Positions 19,508 to 29,062 of a DNA stretch of 44,228 nt are shown piece by piece. Source of the DNA: Priapulus caudatus (lineage: Eukaryota; Priapulida; Priapulimorpha; Priapulimorphida; Priapulidae); the NCBI RefSeq assembly GCF_000485595.1, contig NW_014577269.1, positions 307,218 to 351,445 on the forward strand, read 5' to 3'. Under the pieces are notes generated by a model. That model searched no databases, was not told the DNA's origin, and was given only the letters and a program-made list of their open reading frames with translations. The position numbers and the translations under genes are program-made. Position 1 is the stretch's first letter; each line of letters begins with the position of its first letter.

Positions 19508-22500
19508 TTAGTATACATATTCAGGCACAGGAGTCCATGCCTGTTGCCAGTATGCATGCTGCATCTCACCGGGTTGCCAATACACAGGCTGAAAGTACAC
19601 CGGTTGATACACTGGTTGTCCAAACGATTCATATGTAAGACGTCTTGGTGGCTGGTGATGTCGTCTCAGTCGTTCGTAGTTTGCAGGAATTGGAGTTGAT
19701 TCAGGACTCTCCATCATCTCTGCTTCATCAGCGACATCCTCATGTGGCAACAATTCAGGTGATTGATAATGCACATTATCGATTGGTTGAGTTCCCTCTG
19801 GGTCTACGTGCTCTTCAAGAAGTGGTAGAGGGCTGGGTGGAGCCAGTGGATGGACATCTCGTGGTTGGTGCTGGTCACTCTGCAGTGTCGGGATGAAGGA
19901 ATGCAGGAATTCAGTCTCCTCCTCATCACTGCACACCTCGTCTGCTGCATCCCGTTGAGGCGTTTTCCCCAGATCAGGGGCCTTCTGCTGCTTCTTGACT
20001 GTCGGAACTGATAGTTCCGAGGGTAGGCTGTCGCATGGAAGGGGTAAATTTCTGTGTAACACTCTCCTCCTTCCCTCCCCGTCTTCAGCAATGACCTCGT
20101 ACACTGGACTGTCCTGAGCCATCCGGCGCATCACTCGATGTACCTTGCTTTCCCAGTAAGCTCGCAACTTCCCTGGACCACCACGCTCACTCATGTTTCT
20201 CACTAGCACTCTGTTATCAGGCTGCAACACACCTGAACGAACCTTCTTATCTTGTGATGCTCGTCCTCTACTTGTTGACTTTGCAGCAGCGGACTTTGCC
20301 AACTGATACGCTTCTTGGAGACTCCTCTTCCATCGGGCTGCATAACTTCCCAGTGCTGAATCACCCGTAATTGTAGTGTTGGTTCCGAAGGCTAAATCTA
20401 TCGGCAGGCGAGGTGAATGACCGAAGGTCAGGGCAAATGGTGAGAAACCAGTAACTTCCGATTTAGTACAATTATAAGCGTGTACCACCTTATTCAAACT
20501 GTCTTTCCAACGTGCCTTCTCCGTCCCCGGCAGGGTTCGTAGCATACTGAGAAGGGTCCGGTTAAAACGTTCAACTTGACCGTTCCCTTGGGGGTGATAT
20601 GGAGTGGTTCTCGATGACTTGATTCCGGACAGATGATGCAGATGCTTGAATAGCTCGTTTTCAAATTCTCCACCCTGATCATGACGTATTCGTGTCGGGA
20701 ATCCGAAGCGTAAGACAAAGTCGTTGAATATCTTATCTGCTGCCGTTTTAGCAGACTTATTACGAGTGGCGTAAGCTTGGGCAAATCTCGAAAAGTGGTC
20801 CACAATCACAAGAATATACTCGTATCCACCTGACGACCGTTCTAAATGAAGAAAGTCAATACCAATAACTTCGAAAGGTGACGATGTTTCCATTGACTGG
20901 AAGGGAGTTCTTGTGATTCTGCTTGGTCGCTTTTGCTTGATACAGGAACACTGTCCATTCACATACTGGTCCACCTCCCTCGCCATGTGGGGCCAGTAAA
21001 ACCGGAGACGTATCAGGCTAAGAACACGATCTGTACCGTGGTGGCCCATATCGTTATGTAACTGTTGATAGACCATAGGCTTATATCGTCCTGGTAATAC
21101 CAGTTGGTCATAGAGGCGGGTTTTCCTACGTAGCAAGCCACTCTCACTCAGGTACAGGTGTGACCACTCTCTCAGTAGATCTCGAACCGCTTCTGATTCT
21201 TTCTTGCGCTCACTGGCTGACAACCATCTGTTCTTCTTCTTCAGGTCTATTACTCGTATAATGGCAGGATCTTCAACTTGAGCTTTATTAAGTTCCTCCA
21301 TCGGGATCAGGTTGCTGGATGACTGATCATCAGGCGTAAAGGCACTCTCCACTGCAGTAGGGTCACTGGTGATTGCTTCAATCCAGGTGATGTTGTTCTG
21401 AGGGTTGATGCATTCTATTGCAGCTGAAAGTGTCTGACCCTCAATCCCTTGGGTACATCTAGTCATGTATTCTTCCATGTCAATCGGCAATCTTGACAGG
21501 TAGTCCGCAGCAACATTGGTGGTACCTGGTTTGTATCTGATGTTAAAATTGAAGTCAGCAAGCTCAGCTACCCAACGATGACCCGTAGCATTGAGTTTAG
21601 CGGTGGTGAATATATCTGTTAATGGGTTATTGTCTGTGTATACTGTAAAGGATGGAGCGTAGTACAGATAATCCCGAAACTTGTCCGTGACAGCCCACTT
21701 TAATGCCAGAAACTCCAACTTGCCAGAGTGAAGGTGATAATTACGCTCAGCAGGTGTTAAGGTTCTGGAACCATAGCCGATTACTCTGAGTTTTCCTTCC
21801 TGTTGCTGGAAAAGTATAGCACCTAACCCTTCATGGGATGCGTCGGTATGTAGTATGTACGGCTTCTCTACATCCGCAAACCCCATCACGGTTGGCGATA
21901 CTAGCAGGTCGAGCAGCTGGTCCCGGGCTTCCTGATGCTTGCTCTGCCACTCAATTGTCTCACTGGAACGGAGTTGGCCACTACACTTCTTATTGGTCAC
22001 TTTACATCCACGAGAAATAACTGACTTGTCTGCTTTCGCTCCCGTCATACTACCAAGAAGATCGTACATTGGCTTGGCGATTCTGGAGAAATTGGGCACA
22101 TACTGACGGAAATACCCAAGGAATCCAAGTAGTTTTCTGAGCTCACCAACTGTCGTAGGATTTGTGCCTCGAAGTGCTCGAATTGATGCTGTATCTGCTG
22201 GATCTAACTGGTAACCATCGGCTGACACTACTCGACCGAGATATCGTACTTGTCTCTTGAAGAGGTCACACTTCTTCGGTTTTAGTTTTAGTCCATGCTG
22301 TCTCAGTCTTTGAAGCACTAGCCGAATGTGTTCTACATGTTCGTCGAAACTTCTACTATAGACAAGGGTATCATCTAAATATGGAATGCAGATTTCTTGC
22401 GTCAAACCATCGAGACACTCTTCCATATACCGCTGGAAGACAGGTGGTGCCTCCGAGAGTCCGAACGGGATGCGGACCCATTCATATAATCCCCATGGTG

Positions 22501-23938
22501 TTATAAAGGCGGTAAGATGACGACTGTCAGTGTCCATGTATCCTTGATGGTATGCCTTGCCTTGTTCCAGAACGGAGAACCATTCGTTGCCACCCACACT
22601 ATCTAAAATTTCTTGTATTCGAGGGATAGGCTGTCTGTCAGGCCATGACTTCTGGTTGAGTTTGCGATAGTCGCCACACACTCTAAGAGAACCATCCTTT
22701 TTCCTGACGCAGACCAACGGTGACGAGTATGATGAATAGGATTTGGTTATCCATCCTTGGTCGAGTAGATTCTTCAGATAGCCTTTCAACTCGCTAATGA
22801 GTGGTGTTGGTACCTTGTAGTACGTTTGCTGGACTGGTTTGCTGCTCTCTAGGTTGATCTTCATTCTCAGCTTTTTTGCATCACCGATGTCAGATTCATT
22901 TCGTGCGAAGGACACGCATTCATCTCTCAACATCCGGCGAACACGGCATTGCTGGTCAGGGTCAAGTTGGTCAAGATCCACTGGTGGGTCCCAGGAGTCA
23001 GCTCCTTCGTTCGTTTCACTGGGAGTAGACTCCTCATGTGTTACTACCGACTCCACACAGGAAACCAGCTCTAAGGTTCCCAGTGGGGTATAACCACTTA
23101 TTATGAGTTCATGGTTAGTGTTGTTTCTAACTGGTATCTTGACATGACCCTTCGAGACCGTCACAAGGCATTCAGCTACATCAAGTCCCTCAGGGAGTTT
23201 ACAATCTAACTCCGGTAAGAACAACAGGGATAGGACTTCTCTGGCTTCTTTATCTCGTACCATTCCCCGGACGCAACAAGTTTCCCTAGGTGGTAAAGTG
23301 ATGGTCTTTCTGGGTGTTCGTACCATACACAGGACATCGCTGTCAGGTTCCTTGAGTATCTTGACCAGTTTTACCGCCTCTCTCTGAGATAGCGATGGGA
23401 AGGTGCCGCGTATGGAGTTGACAATCGTAGGGCACTTGGTATCATAATTGCTATCCGGTGTTGACTTAACTATTTCTTGGATGACATTGTAACCTATTAC
23501 GGGCACATCAGGGCTACCATCCCTGCTCACCAGCAGGGGTACACTAAATGGTCTGACCAGAGTTTCATCAGCAGTCAACATCTGTATGTCAACTTCAATC
23601 CCACCATCATAGGGTATACTGCTACCATTTGCCGCTTTGAGGTCAAGGTCCCCATCTCTTCCAAGTATGTCGCTTAGTGGTCTTATCTCATTATCCGGGA
23701 GGTACTTCCTCTTCCAGTCTTTGCTGACCATACTGATCTGTGCGCCAGTATCCCATAGACCTTGGACTTTAATACCATCCATTGAGATCCCCACTAGACA
23801 TCGGGGGCCAACTAACTTGGTTAGGAGGGATTTCCTTTTAAGTTGAGAACCTTTACCGCTTTTCTTCACGCTGGTTAACCATGGGACTTTAATGTCATCG
23901 TCTGGTTGAGACTCGTGTAAGGTTACTCCCTGTCCCAC
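19508..23938 (-). CDS. pol: Gypsy C Pol: protease, reverse transcriptase, RNase H, integrase
   Basis: An open 1,476-residue frame. Its first codon here is GTG, because it is entered by -1 frameshifting from gag rather than at its own ATG. Domains: aspartic protease with Asp-Thr-Gly at residues 63-65; RT with Y-L-D-D at 520-523; RNase H with H-T-D-A-S, L-E-F-L-A, Y-T-D-N-N and A-D-Y-L-S-R; integrase zinc module followed by catalytic Asp1028, Asp1087 and Glu1123 (35 residues between the last two); and a C-terminal tail rich in Pro, Gln and Tyr with repeated Q-P-V-Y. Odd: RT motif A reads V-L-E-Q-G at residue 458, where the family has catalytic Asp, and nearby S-E-A-P-P also departs from the usual Asn-Ala-Pro. 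Polymerase activity is therefore doubtful although the frame is open. Confidence 0.94.
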   Translation of the reverse strand: MGQGVTLHESQPDDDIKVPWLTSVKKSGKGSQLKRKSLLTKLVGPRCLVGISMDGIKVQGLWDTGAQISMVSKDWKRKYLPDNEIRPLSDILGRDGDLDLKAANGSSIPYDGGIEVDIQMLTADETLVRPFSVPLLVSRDGSPDVPVIGYNVIQEIVKSTPDSNYDTKCPTIVNSIRGTFPSLSQREAVKLVKILKEPDSDVLCMVRTPRKTITLPPRETCCVRGMVRDKEAREVLSLLFLPELDCKLPEGLDVAECLVTVSKGHVKIPVRNNTNHELIISGYTPLGTLELVSCVESVVTHEESTPSETNEGADSWDPPVDLDQLDPDQQCRVRRMLRDECVSFARNESDIGDAKKLRMKINLESSKPVQQTYYKVPTPLISELKGYLKNLLDQGWITKSYSSYSSPLVCVRKKDGSLRVCGDYRKLNQKSWPDRQPIPRIQEILDSVGGNEWFSVLEQGKAYHQGYMDTDSRHLTAFITPWGLYEWVRIPFGLSEAPPVFQRYMEECLDGLTQEICIPYLDDTLVYSRSFDEHVEHIRLVLQRLRQHGLKLKPKKCDLFKRQVRYLGRVVSADGYQLDPADTASIRALRGTNPTTVGELRKLLGFLGYFRQYVPNFSRIAKPMYDLLGSMTGAKADKSVISRGCKVTNKKCSGQLRSSETIEWQSKHQEARDQLLDLLVSPTVMGFADVEKPYILHTDASHEGLGAILFQQQEGKLRVIGYGSRTLTPAERNYHLHSGKLEFLALKWAVTDKFRDYLYYAPSFTVYTDNNPLTDIFTTAKLNATGHRWVAELADFNFNIRYKPGTTNVAADYLSRLPIDMEEYMTRCTQGIEGQTLSAAIECINPQNNITWIEAITSDPTAVESAFTPDDQSSSNLIPMEELNKAQVEDPAIIRVIDLKKKNRWLSASERKKESEAVRDLLREWSHLYLSESGLLRRKTRLYDQLVLPGRYKPMVYQQLHNDMGHHGTDRVLSLIRLRFYWPHMAREVDQYVNGQCSCIKQKRPSRITRTPFQSMETSSPFEVIGIDFLHLERSSGGYEYILVIVDHFSRFAQAYATRNKSAKTAADKIFNDFVLRFGFPTRIRHDQGGEFENELFKHLHHLSGIKSSRTTPYHPQGNGQVERFNRTLLSMLRTLPGTEKARWKDSLNKVVHAYNCTKSEVTGFSPFALTFGHSPRLPIDLAFGTNTTITGDSALGSYAARWKRSLQEAYQLAKSAAAKSTSRGRASQDKKVRSGVLQPDNRVLVRNMSERGGPGKLRAYWESKVHRVMRRMAQDSPVYEVIAEDGEGRRRVLHRNLPLPCDSLPSELSVPTVKKQQKAPDLGKTPQRDAADEVCSDEEETEFLHSFIPTLQSDQHQPRDVHPLAPPSPLPLLEEHVDPEGTQPIDNVHYQSPELLPHEDVADEAEMMESPESTPIPANYERLRRHHQPPRRLTYESFGQPVYQPVYFQPVYWQPGEMQHAYWQQAWTPVPEYVY

Positions 23939-24483
23939 GGGGGTAACCTCTCTCCATTTCCCTGCGTTGGTTTTTCAGCCCTACAGTTAGCTTGGATATG
24001 ATCATCAGCACCACAGCGAAAATAGTGACGACAGAACCGGGAACCATCTCTACGACAGGATGGACATTTACGAATTGGTCTTCGGTTGTAGCCAGCTGGT
24101 TGGTTAATTGAAGATTCTTTAATACTAGCGATTTCAGCTTTTAACTCCCGTATGGCTTCCATAACAGCACTGTTATCATTCTTCTTCTTTTTACTAGCTT
24201 CTGAGTTAGACTCGGGAATCGCTTCTTGGACGGTGTGAACTCGGACCGACCTCTTCACGGTCGATTCCAATTTTACTTGTCTCTCAGCCTCTTTTGCCGC
24301 AGCTACATTCAGTTTTTCCAACAGGATCTCATCGGTCACATCGGGATCGGCTAGGTATTGATGCAGCTCACTCTTGATACTTTCGGACTGTATGCCAGTC
24401 TGGATGGTGTGTAATAGCATCTTCTGGACTAGTATTGGATCATAGGAAAATCCTGAGCCTGACTCTTTAGACGCAAATAACAC
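23923..24483 (-). pseudogene. gag: Gypsy C Gag, C-terminal half with zinc knuckle
   Basis: About 186 residues in a frame shifted from the N-terminal half; the same frame is open further upstream to about 24560. It includes a helical, Glu/Lys-rich region and a Cys-rich end: C-P-S-C at about residue 139, then C-R-H-Y-F-R-C, D-D-H and A-N-C. In a nucleocapsid C-x2-C-x4-H-x4-C knuckle the first Cys should stand where Tyr is found, so RNA packaging may be impaired. The stop overlaps the start of the pol frame, with the slippery heptamer just upstream at 23956-23962. Confidence 0.88.
23956..23962 (-). promoter_or_regulatory. -1 programmed ribosomal frameshift heptamer (gag to pol)
   Basis: On the element strand GGGAAAT is positioned G GGA AAT in the gag frame, matching the X XXY YYZ rule for tandem slippage. 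Slipping back by one enters the pol frame. In that frame a TGA lies about 20 nt upstream of the heptamer, and the gag stop lies 30 nt downstream, so the shift must occur in this short window. Confidence 0.72.
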
Positions 24484-24535
24484 CTTCTGTTTAAGAGCCA
24501 GTACCCGTACAAGGAAATTCTGAGGAGTTTCCTTA

Positions 24536-25204
24536 CTACCTTGGACGGCGTTGACAAGTTGCTAGTATAGTTGCGTCCCTTTGCTGGTAATGGGATCTGA
24601 GGATGGTACGTAACTGAGGTAATGTAAGTCCAGGTCGACCCTCAAGGTAACTTCGGAGATACAACCCAGGGCTGACTGATTTCACAACAGCTTCAACAAT
24701 TTCCTGGTCTGAGTAGCCACGTTTTATACCACTCTCTATCTGATGAGCTAGACTGCTAAACGAGAGTTTATCTTGTTGACCCGGCTCTCCAACTAGTCCG
24801 ACAATACGAAATTCTCGCTTGAAAAGACTACTCATTTGTCCCGCTGGAAATTCCCGGTCCTCAAACTTGACTTTCATTTCCAACAGTTTTCTCTGCATTT
24901 CACCATAGTCCCTTTCCAGCAGCCTCAATCTCTCAGTGGGGTCTTCCCTATCGTCATCTGGTTCCTGAACTGGAAGTAACCGATCATGGACCTTTGACAA
25001 GCTGTCATACTCTGACTGACCACTATCAGTATCATCATCAGCTAAATCTAGGCTTCTATTAATCTCCTTGACCAAAACCAACTTGCTTTCCGTGTCAATC
25101 CCAGTAGTAGGTATATTCAGTGCTTCACAAACCAGTTTCAGTTCGTTCAGACCTAACTGATTGATCCACCCACGAAGTTTCAGTCGTTTTTCTACAGATT
25201 CCAT
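24536..25204 (-). pseudogene. gag: Gypsy C Gag, N-terminal half (SAP-like motif, coiled coil, capsid)
   Basis: Begins at ATG 25204 (context CCATGG), about 350 bp after the 5' LTR. Residues 9-50 resemble a SAP motif (L-R-G-W-I-N-Q-L-G-L-N-E-L-K, then G-I-D-T-E-S-K-L-V-L-V-K-E-I). Residues 65-95 are acidic, 90-115 form a likely coiled coil (L-R-L-L-E-R-D-Y-G-E-M-Q-R-K-L-L), and 130-215 are capsid-like. The frame reaches TAG at 24536-24538, but the Gag sequence continues from about 24562 in the +1 frame, so one extra base breaks the gene. The assembled Gag would have formed the particle. Confidence 0.85.
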
Positions 25205-25530
25205 GGTTCAGTGTCGTGTCGCCATCTATCGGTGGGGAGTGGAACTAACGTGTTGATCGTTTTGCGTGCGGTGGTTTTGCACGACGATTTACGATCAATT
25301 ACATGTAATTAACAGTTCAGACATGGTTCATTCAATTAGTTGATCGCTCGTAGTTTTGGTGTCACTCACCCGTTGACCTTCTAAACATAGTTTTCCGGTG
25401 CAAACCACGACTAGGCCTACAAGTTACAACTTCCGAAAAATCAAGATGGCAGCCTCCTCGCTAACTACGATGGTTTGTCGAGCTGTTCTGTCTTCTCACA
25501 CACCTATTTCTTCCTAATGCTGACACAATA
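25205..25530 (-). other. 5' leader of Gypsy C
   Basis: Untranslated interval between primer-binding site and gag ATG, expected to hold packaging signals. No short frame or motif was recognised. Confidence 0.6.
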
Positions 25531-25548
25531 ATCTCGGTAGAACCTCCA
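25530..25548 (-). other. Primer-binding site matching tRNA-Gln
   Basis: The element strand reads TGGAGGTTCTACCGAGAT three bases after the LTR. Its complement ends CCTCCA and agrees with the 3' end of metazoan tRNA-Gln (acceptor stem GGTTCCA) over 18 bases except one. The agreement is with the known tRNA sequence from established knowledge, and no tRNA gene is present here. Confidence 0.8.
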
Positions 25549-25551
25549 GAA

Positions 25552-25766
25552 TGTTACGCCCGTTCATCACGTAAGTATACAGCATTAAATAATAGCGGAC
25601 AGGCGCTAAATTGACGACCCAGCAGCAGCACGAACCACATCGAACGCCATCTTTCTGAGGAGAGAACACCACGCATGCGCGCCGTTTAATACCAACATAA
25701 AATAATGCATAGATCGTACATTTCGTACATTAGGAATCGTATAATAGAAATCACATCTTCTCCACA
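25552..25766 (-). repeat. 5' LTR of Gypsy C (215 bp)
   Basis: Identical to 18635-18849. As the 5' LTR it would drive transcription leftwards. It holds the NRF1-like and YY1-like words but no clear TATA box. Confidence 0.95.
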
Positions 25767-25770
25767 CACA
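25767..25770. repeat. Target duplication of Gypsy C (right copy)
   Basis: CACA, matching 18631-18634. Confidence 0.8.
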
Positions 25771-26129
25771 GACATTTAAACTATAAGGACATTTCATTTA
25801 GTTAGCTATAAAGGCTTTCACTATAATTCACACACTGTTTCCTGTGTACCTTAACATTCTAAAATGATCTATACTCTATGATTTATGGTTCTAAATTTAG
25901 TTTATATGAATAAATCTCAAGTAAATGGGAATGTATTATACACCTAATGGTGCAGCACCACCTATATTGTAGATCAGTAAATAAAAGGGGTCATGCATTT
26001 TCCCGGAGTCTGATGCGTTGTTAAGTTTAAATGCGACGGTAACAAATTGTTCAAGCCAGACCATAGGGCTGGACATTACAACTTGCGCATCTGCAGTTCA
26101 TCTCCCCGCTCATCTCTCATAGTTACACT
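25771..26129. other. Interval with no recognisable gene
   Basis: AT-rich unique sequence between Gypsy C and the minisatellite; no frame or motif was recognised. Confidence 0.6.
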
Positions 26130-26328
26130 GTAGAGCCATCTTTTTTCCCCATATTTTGACCGTCGAGCCATCATTTTGCCCTATGTTTTCACCATCGAGT
26201 CATCTTTTTGCCCCATGTTTTCACCGTCGAGCCATCTTTTTGCCCCATGTTTTCAATTTCAAGCCATCTTTTTGTCCCATGTTAATTTTCACCATCAAGC
26301 CATCTATTTGTCCTCAATTTTCCCATTT
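26130..26328. repeat. Minisatellite, about six units of 32-36 bp
   Basis: Units share GCCATCTTTTTGCCCCATG followed by TTTTCACC. The array is open in two plus-strand frames (Phe/Cys/Pro-rich), which is a consequence of the repeat and not evidence of a protein. Confidence 0.92.
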
Positions 26329-26864
26329 AGGTGGAGCACCCCTATGCCACAAAATGCAATATGAAAATAAATACATAAACAGGCTTAACAAGTTTCTATA
26401 TTTGATGTGAGATTTACTGCGGTCTTGCGTCTTGGAAAGGCAACAAGGGAAAAAATGGTCCAATCATTGACATTCTGCATGTCACCTCTCCTCCTGTGAT
26501 TGGCTAGCCTTTATCAAGCTCCGAACGACCTCTCTAGGATCATTTACAGGCAAGCACTTGCAGTTACACTTTGTTCTCAGATCTAGTGCCTGAATAAATG
26601 TACAATGAATATTACTTGCACCATCTGTCTGTCAGTAAATTATTTAATAGATACACTGTAGTTTATAATATTTGGTTACTCTTTGTTCACCAACCTGGAA
26701 TTTTTGCAATTGAAATTTGCAGTTTTAATCGTTAGGCTATGTAAGCCTGATTAAGCTCGCACTGTATGAGGTCAACTACATGACTGGATATAGCTACACT
26801 GTCTCTTTAGTGAGTAATCAAAAAGCATGACCCTGTTAGCGAATGCCTCTCGTATTTTAACATT

Positions 26865-27110
26865 AAATAGCCTTAAATTCTGGTATGAATAAAGTACAGT
26901 ACAGGACAAAGTCCAGTTTCCTGTGCCCAGCATGGCGGCCACCAAACTCTCCAAACCAATTAACCAGGGATTTCTGAGTTTGATGGCTGTCATGCTGGGC
27001 GTAGGAAACTGGACTTTCGCCCAGTACAGGTGATCGATAGCTAGAATTATGCTCAAGCCAGTAATGCAACGAGACATGTTCTCTTGGTTCACGGAGTGGA
27101 ATTCTACAAA
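26865..27110 (-). pseudogene. Possible C-terminal continuation of the OMA1-like gene
   Basis: The minus-strand frame reads V-C-R-I-P-L-R-E-P-R-E-H-V-S and on to a TAA near 26863. Its Cys-x-x-Pro and Pro-Arg spacing recalls the segment that follows the last conserved motif of OMA1. It starts only about 25 nt beyond the putative donor at 27136, too short for a normal intron, or connects by a one-base frameshift. Much of it overlaps the foldback at 26899-27027, so it may be chance or a decayed exon. Confidence 0.3.
26899..27027. repeat. Foldback: 50-bp inverted arms with 28-nt loop
   Basis: 26899-26948 pairs with 26977-27027. The core AAAGTCCAGTTTCCTG at 26908 is mirrored by CAGTTTCC's complement at 27003-27017, with the arms differing at only a few positions. 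Length and structure fit a short MITE or a long hairpin RNA. It lies next to the OMA1-like exon. Confidence 0.88.
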
Positions 27111-27136
27111 CCTGACAACTATTAACATACATGTAC

Positions 27137-27283
27137 CTGAGGCATAAACTCGTCCAGGTACTGTGCACGACAGTCATTAGTGGGATGGGTCGACAGCCAC
27201 TGCACATCCACCTCTCCACGCAGCTTCTGATCCAGGCTCATCACTTCCCAGAATGCTGTGCTTTCCCGTACATCGAAACATGC
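27137..27283 (-). CDS. OMA1: OMA1-like metalloprotease exon (WLSTHP motif)
   Basis: A 147-bp exon of 49 codons in phase 0, bounded by TTTGTCAG at its 5' side and CAG|GTACAT at its 3' side. It encodes A-C-F-D-V-R, F-W-E-V-M, then W-L-S-T-H-P-T and the Y-L-D-E-F-M-P-Q end, the conserved C-terminal region of the M48-family mitochondrial protease OMA1. OMA1 cleaves OPA1 and DELE1 at the inner membrane under stress. The Ser-Thr-His-Pro box is shared by M48 proteases. No frame damage is seen inside the exon. It is probably a host gene fragment on the minus strand, though a pseudogene cannot be excluded. Confidence 0.8.
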
Positions 27284-27444
27284 CTGACAAAGAATTACAA
27301 ATGGAATAAGATTCAAATCCTTTTCAAGCCACACTGACATGTTGTCAAATGACATGTCACTTTAAAAACAATGTAATAATATTAACATAAGGAATGCACG
27401 TGCACGTGCATGTGTACACAACTGATTAACTACAAAAGTAATTA

Positions 27445-27811
27445 TTAAAGGGATTACGTCACGAATTTTCTATGGTAAAATCTGTAAAAAAAAATTCCCA
27501 TATTTTTTACATTAAAAGTAAGAACTAACGGAACTAAACAAATCGTCAAATTCTTACCTGATAAGATTGTTTCTCAACTAGTTAAAAATCCAAAAAACCT
27601 GGACGATTTGAATTAATGTTGTCTAACATTAATTGCTTGCTATGGGCGATGTATGGGTCACGAGTGTATGTTCACATCGAACAATATAGTAAAATAGGAA
27701 GTATAACGCAGCAATTTAACCATAAAATGTAAACAGAATTACTTATATTTTGCGAAAAAATGGAAATATTATTTTTATTTTTTACTATTTGCGGTGACGT
27801 AATCACTTTAA
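27445..27811. mobile_element. TTAA-flanked MITE in the OMA1-like intron (367 bp)
   Basis: Both ends carry TTAA, followed inward by AAGGGATTACGTCACG on the left and, on the other strand, AAGTGATTACGTCACC on the right. TTAA target sites point to a piggyBac-type transposase acting in trans, but other superfamilies are possible. No frame is present. The inverted ends each include TGACGTAA, a CREB/ATF-type word. Confidence 0.85.
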
Positions 27812-27904
27812 CATGATGTGTTATTGAACGTATTATCGGATACAAAATAGAAATTTGACAAATGTAATTTTAAGAGGCAAAATATTCTGTGATGTGCTAT
27901 TTAC

Positions 27905-27979
27905 CTTAGCAGCTAGTTGTAGTCCTATTTCATCTGCCTCTTTTTCTAGTTTTCTGTTATAGGGCATTTCCAATATGAC
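27905..27979 (-). CDS. OMA1: OMA1-like metalloprotease exon (EADEIG zinc-ligand motif)
   Basis: A 75-bp, 25-codon exon between a TTTCAG acceptor and an AAG|GTAAAT donor, in phase with the exon at 27137-27283. It encodes M-P-Y-N-R-K-L-E-K-E-A-D-E-I-G followed by L-Q-L-A-A-K. In M48 proteases the Glu of the E-A-D-x-x-G box is the third zinc ligand. Together the two exons reproduce a contiguous OMA1 segment with correct spacing. The exon with the His-Glu-x-x-His motif, which should lie at higher coordinates, was not found in the window. Confidence 0.82.
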
Positions 27980-28279
27980 CTGAAACATGTCAACAAATTA
28001 CACAACTAAAATTTCTCTTGTTTTCTTTCATGTGCAGTACTTTTGAATTAATACTACTAGCTGATAGGATATTTTAGACGGTTAATTAAAGAGACACTGT
28101 TGTCTGCGTTGAAAGGAATTTTCGTTAGTATTTAATCTCATGTTCGATCATGTAAATCTCATGATCAGCTGAGTGAGCATCTAGCTACGAGGTGCCACGG
28201 AATACCAAGTGATTGCTCAATGGTTTTATTTTGAGGTCAATCTATAAAGGTTAGCGACCATGCTACCGGTCTCTTTTCC

Positions 28280-28312
28280 CCATGAACACATTAGCCGTGC
28301 GTGTGTTCATGG
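28280..28312. repeat. 11-bp perfect inverted repeat
   Basis: CCATGAACACA and TGTGTTCATGG around an 11-nt loop, ending four bases before the TTAA of the next MITE. Confidence 0.85.
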
Positions 28313-28315
28313 CTG

Positions 28316-28918
28316 TTAAAGAGATACTCTACTCTAGAGTTTGAAAGCATATTATGACAGTAGATTAATAAATAATAGCACATACCTAAAAATATCTATA
28401 ATTACGCATTCGTGACATTGAACAAAATTGAATTTCGAAATTTTCATTTTTGGGCGCTGACATGACACCCGCGATCGTGCTGCCACCCTGAAAAAGGTGC
28501 GCATTGCCAATTTATTTTGCACGTTAAAGACCAAGGGCTAATTACAAAAGTGCAATTATATTTATACTTAAATGCTATTTAACCGAACGATATTTTATAT
28601 TTTTATGACAAATTTATCCATATTATAACTCATACTATATATCGTTTATAAAATATTGCAATCCTTTTGCTCTTAAATTAATAAATAAGAAACACCCTCT
28701 TGTCTGTAGCCCTTGGCTGAAAAGTCCATTTGCGCAACTTTTCAGATAGTGCGCTTTGAGTGGCGCCACCGTCGTTGTAATCAAAGTGTAGTCATTAGTT
28801 TTAAAACGTTTTTAAAAATATTTCTAATGGTGATTGAACAATGAAATTTTTAATGTACCGTAATTTTAACCTAAATCAACTGAAAATAACCCTAGAACAT
28901 AGTCAAGTATTCCTTTAA
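28316..28918 (+). mobile_element. TTAA-flanked MITE family 2, copy 1 (603 bp)
   Basis: TTAA at both ends with short inverted termini (AGAGATACTC / AGGAATACTTG inward). It matches copy 2 at 31976-32581 in reverse orientation over its whole length, with moderate divergence and indels. Non-coding. Confidence 0.87.
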
Positions 28919-29062
28919 GATGCAAATATGTATTGTAAGTGTGATTGAATTCCATAATTCTCAGAGTGTGGTGAGAGCAAAGTTATTTAAAATACACACG
29001 GCAACTGTAAAAGAGGCGGAAGAATAGAAATATTTCCGCAGAGGAAATTGACTTCATAAATT

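Larger units (their letters stand above)
18635..25766 (-). mobile_element. Gypsy element C, full-length with identical LTRs
   Basis: A 7,132-bp Ty3/Gypsy element on the minus strand, with 5' LTR at 25552-25766, tRNA-Gln primer-binding site, gag, -1 frameshift site, one long pol frame (protease-RT-RNase H-integrase), polypurine tract and 3' LTR at 18635-18849, flanked by CACA. I see no difference between the two 215-bp LTRs, which are identical at insertion and diverge afterwards, so the insertion is recent. Coding defects (gag frameshift near 24562, zinc-knuckle Cys to Tyr, RT motif A Asp to Glu) make autonomous activity unlikely. Confidence 0.95.

Noticed and set aside
19645-20091. Plus- and minus-strand frames overlapping Gypsy C pol
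   Set aside because: Shadows of the 1,476-codon pol frame in other frames.
25530-25548. tRNA gene for Gln
   Set aside because: Only the 3' end is matched, at an LTR primer-site position; no anticodon arm or other tRNA parts exist.
26156-26410. Phe/Cys/Pro-rich plus-strand frame
   Set aside because: It follows the minisatellite, is equally open in a second frame and lacks splice or start context.
28280-28312. His-Glu-x-x-His zinc motif for the missing OMA1 exon (minus strand)
   Set aside because: The bases can be read as H-E-H-T-H, but a stop follows two codons later and the site is a perfect inverted repeat with no exon signals.
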